A DNA stretch of 64,000 bases from Polytrichum commune (Eukaryota > Streptophyta > Polytrichopsida > Polytrichales > Polytrichaceae), in assembly GCA_950295325.1 (NCBI GenBank), contig OX485808.1:8496501-8560500 (forward strand), written 5' to 3'. The notes below the pieces were generated by a model. The model had not been told where the DNA came from and ran no database searches. It saw only the letters and a list, made by a program, of their open reading frames with translations. Within the stretch, counting starts at the first letter, position 1. Each line of letters begins with the position of its first letter. Below are positions 1 to 19,769 of the stretch, piece by piece. A program made the translations under genes and the position numbers.

Positions 1-1240
1 TCAACCGTAGGAGGGTTGCGGCATGAAGGATTGCGTGGCCCCATAATGAATTTGGGAACTTAGCGTGGATGAGGAGAGGTCTGGTTACTAACTGTATTTT
101 CTTAATGAAGGCTTCCGCAAGACCATTTTGTGAGTGTTCGTAAGGTACAGCATAGGTAAGGGTGAAACCTGATGCGGTACAATAATCCTCAAATGCATGT
201 GACCTGTATTCCAATACATTATCTATTCGGAGGAACTTGACAGGGTGTTCGGGAAAGTGGTTTTTATAGCGTATCATAATTGCAAAAATTCTGGAAAATA
301 CAAGGTTCCTAGTGGTCAAGAGGGCTACCTCTAGATGGCTTCCCGAAGCATCTATGAGCACTAGAAAATATCGAAATGAATTTGAAGGTGGGTTGATGGG
401 TCCACAGATATCACCTTGAATTCGATGAAGCAGCGGTGGTAATTCGGTGGGGAGTTGCCACTGGGACGGCCTCTTGATCATCTTGCCTTAAATGCATGTC
501 TCGCAGGGGGTTATTTTGCTAGCATCCGCAGTGGTAAGGTTATGGCCAGCCAGGAGGGGGAGCATCCTCCGAAATATAATAGTGCCAGGGTGCCCAAGCC
601 TTTTATGCCATATATCTGAGAGGGCGGCCGCCATGAGATATAGGCCAGTTTTCCGGGCTAAGTTGCGGGCTCTTGCACCAGGACCTTTATCCCGTGCAGC
701 CAGGCTAACTTCTTTCTCAGCCCTAGGGGTGGGGCTAATCGCTTTGATAGCGATCTCATATAGGCCATTGACTCCCGCTATGGCGGTAGCGAGGGTCCTC
801 TGTCCCTGCCGGAGTTCAAGCGCCTCTTCATCATTCTCTATCTTGGTAGAGACGTAGATACCATTTGTCCTTAGGTTCCGGTAGCTGATCAGGTTCCGGG
901 GGGCATCGGAAGCATACATAGCGTCCCGACATGTCATCGGGTGATTTTCGGGCAGCAAAACAGTTGTTGTACCTTCTTTGAAAGTTATGTTTTTTTGTCC
1001 TACTATTGTGGTAACGTGGCTAGTCCGCCAACCTATGTTACCAGTCGGGAATGAGAAAAACGTCAGACTCCTCAAGATGGTATGTGTGGAGGCACTGTCC
1101 AAGAGGGCAGTCTCCATACCTTGAGTCATTGGAGTTGTGACAGTCATGTAATTCTCTACATCCATATCTGAGATAGATGGAAGTAAGACTGCATGAGACT
1201 CTCTGTTTTGGCTACGTAACTTCTGTAGCTCTTTATACAT
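1..1240 (-). pseudogene. copia pol remnant: protease and integrase
   Basis: The segment 1240-488 contains an aspartic protease motif (LLDSASTHTIL) and the GAG-pre-integrase signature (WHKRLGHPG ... CETC). A TAA at 488-490, one base from CAA, interrupts it. The same frame then continues to position 1 as an integrase core with the three acidic blocks in order: GDICGPI, RIDNVLEY and HSQNGLAEAF. Seeing D, D and E all retained on one side of a single nonsense codon suggests fairly recent death. The protein continues beyond the window. Confidence 0.85.
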
Positions 1241-1245
1241 CTCAA

Positions 1246-2049
1246 TTATGTATGTTGATGCTTGGTAATCCCTAGCATAATGGCTTGGACGGCCACACTT
1301 GTCGCATGAAGATGAATTTTGCTTTGAAGCTTTGTGTTTTGGCGGGACATACCTCGGTTTTTGGTCTCTAGGCTTAAATTTGAATGGCCTAGGTGGAGGC
1401 CAACGCTTGGCGATTGGCGTGGAGCCTCCGAGAGGTGGACAGCTGGTACTCCATTTGATGATCTAGCAGCTATCATGGTGTGGATCTCACGTGCGGGCCT
1501 CGACTCTGCATTTTTAAATAACAAAGCCTGATGTTTCTCTGCAAGAAGGAGGTGAGACATCAACGTGCTATGTTTGGTAAAATTCATATTTCGGTATTGC
1601 TGTGCAAGGATTGCAGAAGCAAGTGGAAAGGTGAAGAGAGTCTTATCGATCAACTGTGCATCGGTGACTTGTTTGCCACATAAACGAAGTTGAGCATAAA
1701 TGCAGATTGTTTGCTCATGATGGAATTTGTCATGTAGTTGAGTCCACAAATCAGCAGGGTGATCTACTTGGATGTACTGCTCTCTCAAAGATGGATGTAT
1801 GTGCCTTCGTAGAATAAGCAATGTTTGACACTTGAGAACATATGGCCGACCCTCGGTCGTTGTTTTGTCTAGGTATATTGTTAGTTCCTCGACACCTAGA
1901 ACTATCTTAGCATCATTTGCCCATTCTAGGAAGTTCAATCCCTCTGCAGCAAGAGGGCTGAACCTAAAGGCTTTAAGGAATGGACCAGAATCTACTGGAG
2001 GTCTACTTATTGTGGCCATGGTTACAACCTGATCCGAAGAAGATGCCAT
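1246..2049 (-). pseudogene. copia gag (nucleocapsid) remnant
   Basis: The reading frame opens at 2049 and resembles copia gag of the UBN2 type: the FLEWANDAKIVLG and LWTQLHDKFHHEQ blocks are typical. Around 1400-1440 the homologous reading moves into another frame, which carries the zinc knuckle and then joins the downstream protease frame. The knuckle (about 1265-1306) reads C-DK-C-GRPS-H-YARD-Y: the fourth ligand, normally cysteine, is tyrosine. The open frame that ends at 1246 is therefore the wrong frame for its last 50 or so codons. Not functional. Confidence 0.85.
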
Positions 2050-2946
2050 ATCGGGGCAACTTTGTAATCTGGTTGTAACGGGTGAACTACATTTGTGTAT
2101 TCTGATGCAATGCTTATACTAGAGTGATGATATTTTTTGGTTTCGGCCTATTACAGTCTGTTATGATTAGTTGTATCAGCTTAAGTATACAAATATACTT
2201 CTGATCTAGCAAAAATGGGGTTATATAGACCCTGGTCTAATCTGATAATGATTCAGACTTCAAAACAAACGAAACCGAAAGTTGAATCAAGTGTGTATCC
2301 TACTACTTGTGTAGATGTGGCCTGATCTAGGAGTTTAGGTTCGGTACAACAGTTCTAAGTTCGCAAATCAGTTTAGAACCGGACCTAAAACTTATGAAAA
2401 AAAAATAAAAAATTGTAATATCTTATCCGGAGTTAGAGTGCGGCAGTCTGCTGCTGTCTGAGGTTGAGAAGACTTTAGGTGGTCTTGGCAGCTGGAACTT
2501 GATTGTGTTGTTGCTTTAGTAGCAGCGATAGTCGGCAGCTCCGGGCGATCATCGGTCCATTGGCTGCATCAGCTAGGGAGTGGCTGCAGTAGCTACATCG
2601 ATTTCATGCGATCGAGGCGATGGCGGCAGCGATCGAAGTGTTGCAGTTGAAAGGTGTTGCGGCGGCAGCAGCAAGCAAGCAAGCAACCTAAACAATATGA
2701 GTTTTCATCTAAGTATCTCTCGGTTTGCTGTCTAAGCTGGTTTCTAGTGTTCTGGTGCTAGGAGCGACTTGATCTAAGGTAAATTAGAGACAAGATTGAT
2801 GCTCGATTAGAGCTTCCGCATGGTGTTGCGGAGAAAGAAACTAGACAGCAAGTAGAAGGCGAGAGAGAGAGAGAGAACTAAGCAGGAATGAGAGGGGATT
2901 TTTTTTTAAACTAGGCAGGTGTATTGAGCAATCGTGATTGATAACG

Positions 2947-3241
2947 TGTTAAGACTAGGCAATAGTCGGGTAGAGTCAATACTGCAAGTGACCAGCAAGG
3001 GCCATGTGTTGGTATATATATTCTTTGTATTAATTACAATAATGGGGCTTAGCCGCCACTTAGCCACCACTTAGCCGCCTATGGTCTAATCTGTATAGCC
3101 TGCCTATACTATCTTTAATTACCTTGATTATACCCTGGACCCACTGCCTTGGGGGCAGTGCAGTTACCTCGCCGGTACTGCAGCTACCTACATAGTCGTC
3201 TATACGTCGTCCAGGCTATGTAGCTACAGGCTACCTTAACA
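2947..3241 (-). repeat. 5' long terminal repeat of the copia element
   Basis: A 295-bp segment bounded by TGTTAAGA and CCTTAACA, giving the TG...CA ends and a 7-bp terminal inverted repeat expected of an LTR. An A/T box (minus-strand AATATATATACC near 3012-3022) is a candidate TATA element. Three near-tandem copies of an 11-bp unit around CTTAGCCGCC sit at about 3046-3079. On the element's sense strand the LTR is followed by CGTTATCA, which resembles a mutated initiator-tRNA-Met primer site (TGGTATCA). Only one LTR is visible, so the call rests on termini and position upstream of gag. Confidence 0.7.
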
Positions 3242-5960
3242 CTAGTCAAAGATATATTACTACTAGCACTAATTCTAGATACCTAGAACATGCTCAGACC
3301 CTAATTCAAGAGTTTGAGGTGGTTAAAGTGAAGATTCTTTTTTTTTTAAGTGTTGACAAAGGACCTCCCAATTATGTTGACAATTGACTTTAGAATGATG
3401 AATATTTGGAATACATAGTAATCCAAACGTTCATCATTTTTTTCATCCTTGATGGACGTCTACAACCTGATTTTTTTTTGCAAATTCTCATAACATTTAC
3501 CATATATGCTCACCCAAAGTAATTCTAACATTATGTCAATCTTAAATGATCACACATTCCAATGATCTCAATCAATACATATTGGACGCCCTCCTATTGA
3601 TTTAAGGTGGCAATTTCAACATCCCACGTGTTGATAACCCCCTCTGGCCTCTTCCTCTAGCAATGTCCACTCATGAACATTCAAAACGGCCTTACATGAG
3701 ATGGTGGCCACATTCCAACTTGCACATTTGACAAGGGGCGCAAGCATGGTCAAGTACACAACTCCATTACCTTGCACAGGTTTAAGTGAAAGAGATTCAA
3801 AACTATAAACTAACATTGAATTTTTTAAGGAGAAAATCATAAACATTTGAATAACACATTGATCTACAAAGCCAAGCAATTTATGTTGACAACTTTTTTT
3901 TTTTTAGAAGTTCAAGAAAAGTCTACATATTTTAGAAGACGGTGCAAATAGTGTGCAACTAGATATAATGAACACGTAATTTTCTAGAATTTGTTTAAAA
4001 AATGATGAAATTACGTTAAATTTATATTTTTCTACAAATTTTGTAATGGTGCCCTCAAGTTTATAATTCAAGAAAAAAAAATCCAACTTCAAATTATTTA
4101 AGGTCATGAAATCTATGTCCAAAACCAAATTTATCCATTATGTTTTGAGCACTACTTTTAATGATAAGTTTTGGACATCTCATCTTGATATTTTATATTT
4201 GAGTGCTAAACACAACAATATAAGGGCATCATGAAAACAATTCAAATTGAAACAACATTTTGCTAATACTTTTAAGCGTTTGACCCCCCAAAAAAAATGG
4301 TTTTAGTATATTGGAGTATTTTTTCTGTAAACTTGACCGTGCTTGCTCCCCAAGACAAATCTACTCTTTCATATGTTGGCCCTCCCTATTCTTTATGAAA
4401 GTGCTCATACAACAAGTTCCTTGAAGATACCACACCAAGGGTTTGCCAACATCGATAAAGTCAATTTTCCTTCTCCGGAACCTCTTGCACATGGAAACAT
4501 GTTCCAAGAGTATCTTTTACATTTGAATAACTTATTCCACTCACTATGAAAATAAAAATAAAACTCCGCCTTGTGTGCTGTATAAACGAATCCATTGACT
4601 CCACTAAGATATTTTGCCATGTTGCCCTCCTATGGGCATTGTCAACTCCAAAGACAATTTTGGCCATTTGATCATATTGGGAGGTGTCTTAGCAATCGCA
4701 AATCACAAAAGACCATCATTTCAAATTTCTTACCTCAAAGTTGAGATGTGAAAGTTACAAGAAGTCTAAATGAAGCTTTTCTTCTCCTTAAACAAGTACT
4801 TTAAGAAGAAAGTCTAATCTCATTGAGATTTGGTTACATGTGTTTCTTTTTGGTGTTCGTTAATCTCATACATGTCTTGCCATATACCACTGAAATGTCG
4901 GTGCCTAACCCGTGTCACTGAGGCGCTGTGAACGCCCTCCCATCAACTCGTGCGCTAGGAAGATCCAGCTGTCGATTTCCATTTGAGAGATCTAAAGGCT
5001 CCTATGCTGCCCCAACTTATGGCTTCTCTTCCCCTTAGGTAGAGCTTGAAAAACTGCACGTTGGACGAAGTATCCACCTCCATCCACTTATGAATCTAGG
5101 ATGAAAATTTTCAAACTCAATCCTTCATTAAAAGGACTTATGAAAGAGATGATGCTCACGGGGGGAACTCCATTGGGAACTTTGGGAACCCTTTGGTAAC
5201 CTTCAAAATCCCACACAAATGCTCTCATACAACCGGATGAACAATCAACCCCTTCATCTTGCAAACATTGATTTTTCATCCATTGGAATTTCATTTGTCG
5301 GAAGTTCTTCTTTCGGGTTGCCCGAGAAGTTTCACATACCGTAGGATGGGGCGCTCTGAATGGATGGCTTGGATGTAGTCTACCCACGAAACCACGCCTT
5401 CCATTCACAACGCCTCAATGACATGGGTGCTCAACTAAGGAGACTGTTCCACATGTCAACTAACTCCGGGTATCTGATGCTTGAATTCCAAAGTCAAATA
5501 TGGTGTGAAAACACACGGGCACCTTGAATTTATGCAAAGGCTTTCACTTGTGGCCCCCCATTAAATACCGACATATCCTACTTTGGGTATATGGGCCATG
5601 AACAGGTCTACGAGTTACCGACTTGATAAAGAAGAGGTCCCACTGCCCACACAGCTTTAAATTGATAGGTTCGTACCATTGTGTATATATGCAGGCCCTT
5701 TTGGTTGAATTTCCAAAAATTGAATCATCAGATGCCCAGGGACCTTGAGAGCGCATCTATTTTGATGTCTCCTGATGATTCTGCCTGCATAATTACAGAT
5801 TCCAGCAAGTCCATAACACTACTAAGGGCAAGGTTCCATGTATCGGTTTTCAGTCCATTTTTTGAAAAATAAATGGGTGGGCAGGTCAGAAAAGGGTGGT
5901 GCCATGTGCCCATCCACCCTCACACAAGGACTGGTACCCCCATGGATGGGTGTCCTACAT
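3242..5960. other. gene-free AT-rich interval
   Basis: No coding exon, tRNA or recognisable transposon protein was found on either strand. Short open frames (for example 5088-5408 on minus) have no recognisable motif, no splice context and low-complexity composition. Homopolymer A/T runs are frequent. Confidence 0.5.
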
Positions 5961-6186
5961 CAATGATCGGGGAGAACTGGTAGTTAATTACAAATGAACC
6001 GGTTGAGTTTGAGAATTAACCAGTTGAAGTTCAAGACTGCAGGAAAATTACCCATCATTTTAGACGAATTTATAGAATACGCCCCAATTTAATTAAGGAA
6101 AACCGGAGGTTGCCAACATGTAACTGGTTGGACTTGCAAACACTAGGATCTCAACCGGTTATGCCCAAAAATCTCCTCGATCATTG
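5961..6186 (-). mobile_element. hAT-type MITE, family F, copy 1
   Basis: A 226-bp element with imperfect terminal inverted repeats (CAATGATCGGGGAGAA at the left, ATCTCCTCGATCATTG at the right). It is flanked by the 8-bp direct repeats TCCTACAT and TCCCACAT (7 of 8 match). An 8-bp target duplication with CA-starting termini points to the hAT superfamily. The interior holds several AACCGGTT-like words. Two further full copies (19366-19755 and 53842-54060) lie in the opposite orientation, plus a fragment near 60360. Confidence 0.75.
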
Positions 6187-9100
6187 TCCCACATTGTATG
6201 TTGTGCAAGGTCTGGTGCCAAAGGACCGGCGGTCCTAATGGTCACAAGAAGGACTTGTGCCGGTTAGAGAGCTCCAGTGACCGGATCGGCCGGTCACCTT
6301 GGATACACCCTTGGGTACTGAAGGCCACTTTGTTCTTCAAGTCCTTTCTTTTGAGGGGTACTCCTAGGGATCCTTGTGGTGCAGTGGTACTCCTTTGAGA
6401 AGGGCAAGGGTACACATCAATCACCTACATGAGATTTTGCAAATGTGATGTTATATTAGTATTAATTACTACTCTATTGAGCCTATTACTATGCACGAAC
6501 AATCATTTAGTTTCTATTCAAGTGTATGAGTAATTTGTATATTCATTGAACTAGAGATCTTAATAGTAAAAAAATATGTATACAAAATGCAATACGATAA
6601 TAAGTGTCTGGTTTAATATGAAAAATCAAAGTCTACACAAAATTAATGTATCAAAAATCACTTATAAACAGTGTACAATCACGATTTCAACCGAAAGTAA
6701 AATATATAAATATTTATATATTTCCATAGATGACATCTGTGCCACCTATGGACAACAAGAACACATAATTTGGAATCATTCAATAAATGTACAAAAATTA
6801 TTCTGCAAGTCAAATATCAAAAGTTAAATGACGATGACCTTCATTACCGGTCACCTTCGTAAAATGTGATATCTTATGACTCACCAAATTTGGTGAGAAA
6901 GTAGGAAATCGGAATAAACCGGCACCCCACATAGAAGTACCTATCCATTAAATGGGTGACATCACCCACTTTTTGGATGATGTCACCCATTTCTCACCCA
7001 CTTAAAAATGGACCGGCACCGGCACATGAAACTTGGCCCTAAATAATGTGCATTTGTTCTGTAGGCCATGAGAATATAACCATGGGATTCATAAACCTTG
7101 CGCAAGGAGACTTAGGTTAAGAGTGAGTTCCTAGCATCCCACGGTTGTTATATTCCCAGGACCCACTATTGCTAAGTGATGTTGAGTGTGATATCTACTA
7201 CCCATCCTTCATTGTCATTAGCCCAAAATATGTGTATTACCGTATGTATGATTAGTTTGAAACAATCACAAGGTTTTATAGAAATAATCATCTCTACAAA
7301 GTCAAATTTGCCTTGGCTTGTCAAATGACTTGGCTTCTTTTTGTCCACATCCTGGTTCTTGATGCTAAGGCTTGTGAGTTGGTCATTTTGTCTGAAGACA
7401 CAATTTACGTCAAAATTACCATGAATGTCAATTTAAGTCAAAATTCCTATATTTTGATAAATGGTATAGTTTACAAACAAAATAGAGTTTATAAAATAAA
7501 ATTATGTTGTAAATTATATATAATACCTATAGGGTCTTGAAAAATACCTCAAAGTATCATTTAATTTACTGCCAAGGTGCCAATTATTCAAGAAATTTAA
7601 ATAGCCCATCTTAAATTGATAAAGAAACACTCAAGGAAGACTTAAAACATGATTGGATAATATCTAGGTGTCTCAATAAGTTTGATTAAGGTAGAAACAT
7701 GTTTACTGTAGGTTATTTAGGGTTTTATTTGACAACAATGAAGATTATTTCTCAATTAGAGACTCAAACTTAAGGTTCTTAGGCAACATGACATACATTT
7801 GTGGTTTTCGCTTATTCTCCCTACAATAGTCTGTCAATGAGTTCATCTTATTTAATCCTTGTACGATGTGCAAACATAGGCAAAACCATCGTCGATCCTC
7901 TTGCAATTCAATAACCCATGTTAAATCTCAGAAATCAACTCATAAGCTCATTTCTTACTTAGCAACACTTTTGAGCATTCATTTCAATTATTATAATTTC
8001 ATGACTATGTACTAGTGCATTTAGTAATCATAGTGGTCCAATTGAGTTTCACAGGCAAATGGGATCAAGTTAAAATTTTGTATTACAATATTAACAATAT
8101 ACTTGGGGACTTCTTAACGGTTAGCACCTAGACACATTACTACTTGGGCTTTGATGTAGTTTGGGTCTAGTACCCAACTATGTTGTGTTGGTTCAAGGCA
8201 ATGAAGGTGGGGGTCCTCATCATATGCAAGGTTGCCATACACGGGACCTATGGATTGGTTTAAGGAAGCTAATAGTTTTGACTTTGAATATTCATCAAAT
8301 ATTCAATTGAGATTATTATTTTTTTCTTTCTTGATACCTATGTTTACTCCAAAGGCTAATATGAATTTATTTACTTATTTATATCAACCACATAGCCATA
8401 TGTGTGTGCAGTAGCTTAAAGTGTTGGTTTAAGCACCCTCAACCTTAGCTATTATATGTTCGGAGTGCCTTGTCTCCTTCTCAGCCGATAGTCTCCTCCA
8501 ATTGTCCTTTTGGTTTCAAGCTTGCCAATGGTTAAAGAAAGCAACCCAAGATTCACAACTTATTATTCGTTAATTTGGGACTTTTTTGGCATTTTGAGAC
8601 AGTTACAAATATAAGAACATGGATAAAATCACACAGATATTGGAGAATGTTGTAAGATGCAAATACTTTGAAGCGGGTGTTCATATCAAGAACCCAATTA
8701 AGAACTCATATCAAGATGGTTTAGGTAGGACGACCCAAACATTAGACCATGTTGTTGTGATCCATATATTCATTTGAGACAAGAGAAAGTCTCAAATTAA
8801 CGAATATAGTGATCAATGGCCTCAACTTCTCAAATTGCAAGGTAGAGGTGGAACATCTCAGCCTATGGACTGCGGTCTTTTACACCACGTGAGATCCTAA
8901 ACCAAGACTGAGATAATTTTTAGTCTCGGGGAAATTTTGTTGATTGCTGTTTTTCTCATGGACATCAACTTGTTTTTTTGAAAGGAGTGCACTTGCTCCA
9001 CGGCTTGCAAGGTTCACTCAAGCAGCAGCCTGGTTTGCTGCTCTCACAACACAAACAACTTTACTTACATGTGCTTCTCTTGAATGACAACAGAGCGCTA

Positions 9101-10612
9101 AGTTTTTTGAGAAATAATGTCTCACTTTGAGACGTTAGTTGCATTGTGAGGAGTTTAGACAAGACATTGCCGAGACATTCACTATAAGAATGTCTAGATT
9201 GAGACATTTTCATGTATTAACATTAACATGTCATAATAACATGCAAGATGACTGTTTCTCTCCATTAAACTCATCCACCTCCCTCGCAAATGATAGGCTT
9301 GGAAGAAGTAGTTCAACAACTCAATCCAAGGTCTGATCTGCTCACACACTTTATAATACACAAGGAGCATTTGGGGAACTCCCACATGGGAAAAGGGATG
9401 CATGCATGGTTTTCCCACTATGAACATTCCCACTTTGGAACACTTCCCTCCTTTTGAAGGGAATTCTTACATTTTTCCCACATGCAAGAGGGAATTGTGT
9501 CAAGAGGGAATGTCGTAAACCCTCCTTGTGAATCATCATCAGACAATTGACTCACGATCCAACTCCCATACAAGTCTGCTTATACATACAAGAGAGAGAA
9601 AACTGGAGGACAGTACTCGCCGCGACTTGATCCTCAATCAGCTTGCCACCAGTACAAATCCTTGATGCTGCACAATGCAAGTTTGCAAGTTTGCATGCAA
9701 TCTACTCATTCCGTAGGACGAATATATATCAGATCATTCTTTACTCAACGTAGACCATTGATTTTCAGAATGTAGCTCGTCAAGCCCACAATTTTAACCA
9801 TCAATTTACTGGAAGTACATAAAAGACAATGGTATGAGGAATCACTCCTCCACATTCAACTAGCATCTATAGTTTAGTGAGGAAATAACGCAGACAATAT
9901 TATCAAGGATCAATCAGTGATCCGACAACGCCATATTATTTGCTGAAAAGACAATTGAAATTTCAATACAGTTGAGTTCATGAAAAATTAGTATCTAGCT
10001 CTATCCCTTGTCTAAAAATGAAGCCTATATATATATCTGAAAGGAATGACATATGTTAATTTCATATATAAATATGATGAAAGCCCTTGCACAATAATTA
10101 TCTTAGTATCAATAATTGATGTTGACTTCAAAATAAAGCGCATAGCCAATTTCAAAATTGGGGATGCTCCAATCTAGTCGGCATTTGAAAAGATGGCGGT
10201 TAGTCAACGGGCAGTGCGACAACTCCCCGTGACAATGCTCACTTAATATATTAGATCTTTACATGATCTAGATATTCAGGGCATCCACAGTCCTTTCTCC
10301 AAAACTAATTCATATCCCAAACTTTGATATTACAATTTACGACATTCTATCATACGAACCATCATGGAAATGTACAAGGTTATCAAGGATGCACAATCTT
10401 AGTCCCAAGCTTGTGCAATAAATATACAGTTGAACGTGTCTAGAGTCTGCCTTTCAATAACTGATGGGTGGGATACAAATCCAACTCCTTACTGGACAAT
10501 TGCAATCCAAGGAAAGAGGTTGATTCGTAGAAAGGTTTCCTACAAAAAATGAAAGAAATGTCCACCTTTTCTACCTATACAGATGAATAATTCACTGCTG
10601 CTTATTGTAATT
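6187..10612. other. gene-free AT-rich interval
   Basis: No exon with convincing splice context was found. Positions 6953-6993 contain a 12-bp stem (ATGGGTGACATC / GATGTCACCCAT) around a short loop, likely part of a decayed MITE spanning about 6890-7040. The last 1 kb before 10613 is the presumed 3' flank of the receptor kinase gene. Confidence 0.45.
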
Positions 10613-18766
<8,154 letters not shown>

Positions 18767-18784
18767 TATTCCGCCGACCTTCAC

Positions 18785-19365
18785 CGCAGTTACTCAAGCT
18801 TAAGCAGCTCCCTTCATGTCGACTCGCTTGAAACATAACAATTTATCCCACACACTTACACTAAGTCACACTTCTTCTCCACGGCCATGGAAGTCCTTCA
18901 AAACATTGCTTCAGAGCACGGTCCTGTGTCAATAAAATGGCCAGCTCCATCAACCGGTCTGTTAAAAGGCCACCTCCATCTCTTCAAAGACCGCAAGAAA
19001 ACCCGCAAGAGTCTGATCACTTTACTCCCCCGCCTCTCAACCACGGTAACAAGTTGCTAAGCATGCAAATTAAACGCGAATATGAATGATCCCTCGGGGT
19101 TGGATCGGAGCGCGCGTAGGCGGCATTATTCTGTGTGAATTCCTTGGTGTCACTGTCTTTGATCTGTGCGCGTTCGTTCGGAGTCGGGGACCACTTCCGG
19201 TCTACTGTTGGCAGGCGGGAGAGCTTCCGGATGGCCTGCACGATATTCATCCGTGAGTGCTGGTCAATATGGATATTATAAGTTTCGGGGAGAGCACCTT
19301 TTGTGACTAAGGATTTAATATCTTTTTATTCCCAAGACCAGGTGGTCAATCCCAGGGGGCTGGTG
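18785..19365. promoter_or_regulatory. 5' flank of the receptor kinase gene
   Basis: Presumed promoter and leader of the minus-strand kinase gene. No TATA position or regulatory box can be assigned with confidence. A locally GC-richer patch at 19020-19260 carries a 77-codon minus-strand open frame of unknown nature; its QAIRKLSRLP...KWSPTP text was not matched to a family. Confidence 0.3.
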
Positions 19366-19755
19366 CAGTGTTCAGGGAGATTTTTGGGCATAATGGGTTG
19401 AGATCCTAGTCATACATAACATTATTCAAATCCATAATGGAGGTATGTGTGATTGACAATATTCCACAAAATATTCTAAAATATTTCCCACATTCCGACT
19501 GAATGTGGGGAATATTTCCTGAAGAATACCATCAGCCCCACAAAACATTGTTATGGATCCGAATAATGTTGTGTGTTTGCAAGTCCAACCGGTTACATGT
19601 TGACATCCTTCGGTTTTCCTTTATTGAATTGGGGTATGTTCTGTAAATTCCTCTCAAATGATCTGTAATTTTCCTGCAATCTTGAACTTCAACCGATTAT
19701 TTTTCAAATTCAACCGGTTCATCTGTAACTAACTGCCGGTTCTCCCTGATCATAG
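19366..19755 (+). mobile_element. hAT-type MITE, family F, copy 2 (interrupted by another MITE)
   Basis: Homologous to the reverse complement of 5961-6186 over its whole length, but split after GATCCTAGT by a foreign inverted-repeat element at about 19415-19573. The outer flanks are GGCTGGTG and GGTTGGTG (7 of 8), again an 8-bp target duplication. Copy 1 shows the uninterrupted sequence across the split, which proves the order of insertion. Confidence 0.75.
19415..19573. mobile_element. MITE family A, copy 1 (nested)
   Basis: About 160 bp with terminal inverted repeats CATAACATTATTCAAATCC / GGATCCGAATAATGTTGTG. It sits inside MITE F copy 2. Similar ends occur at 35398-35552 and 37331-37718. 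The target duplication length could not be settled, so the superfamily is left open. Confidence 0.7.
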
Positions 19756-19769
19756 GTTGGTGTCATCCC

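Larger units (their letters stand above)
1..3241 (-). mobile_element. Ty1/copia LTR retrotransposon, 5' half, inactivated
   Basis: Read on the minus strand the order is 5' LTR (3241-2947), a leader of about 900 bp, gag (from 2049), protease, then integrase running off the window at position 1. Reverse transcriptase, RNase H and the 3' LTR lie outside. Protease before integrase before the missing RT is the copia order. The element is dead: gag changes frame before the zinc knuckle, and an in-frame stop at 488-490 separates the pre-integrase and integrase segments. Five bases just outside the LTR (3242-3246, ctagt) would be the target duplication, but the partner end is not visible. Confidence 0.9.

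Noticed and set aside
19017..19250. Possible homeodomain-like fragment (KWSPTP) upstream of the receptor kinase
   Set aside because: Only one short word resembles the family and the rest does not continue as a homeodomain.
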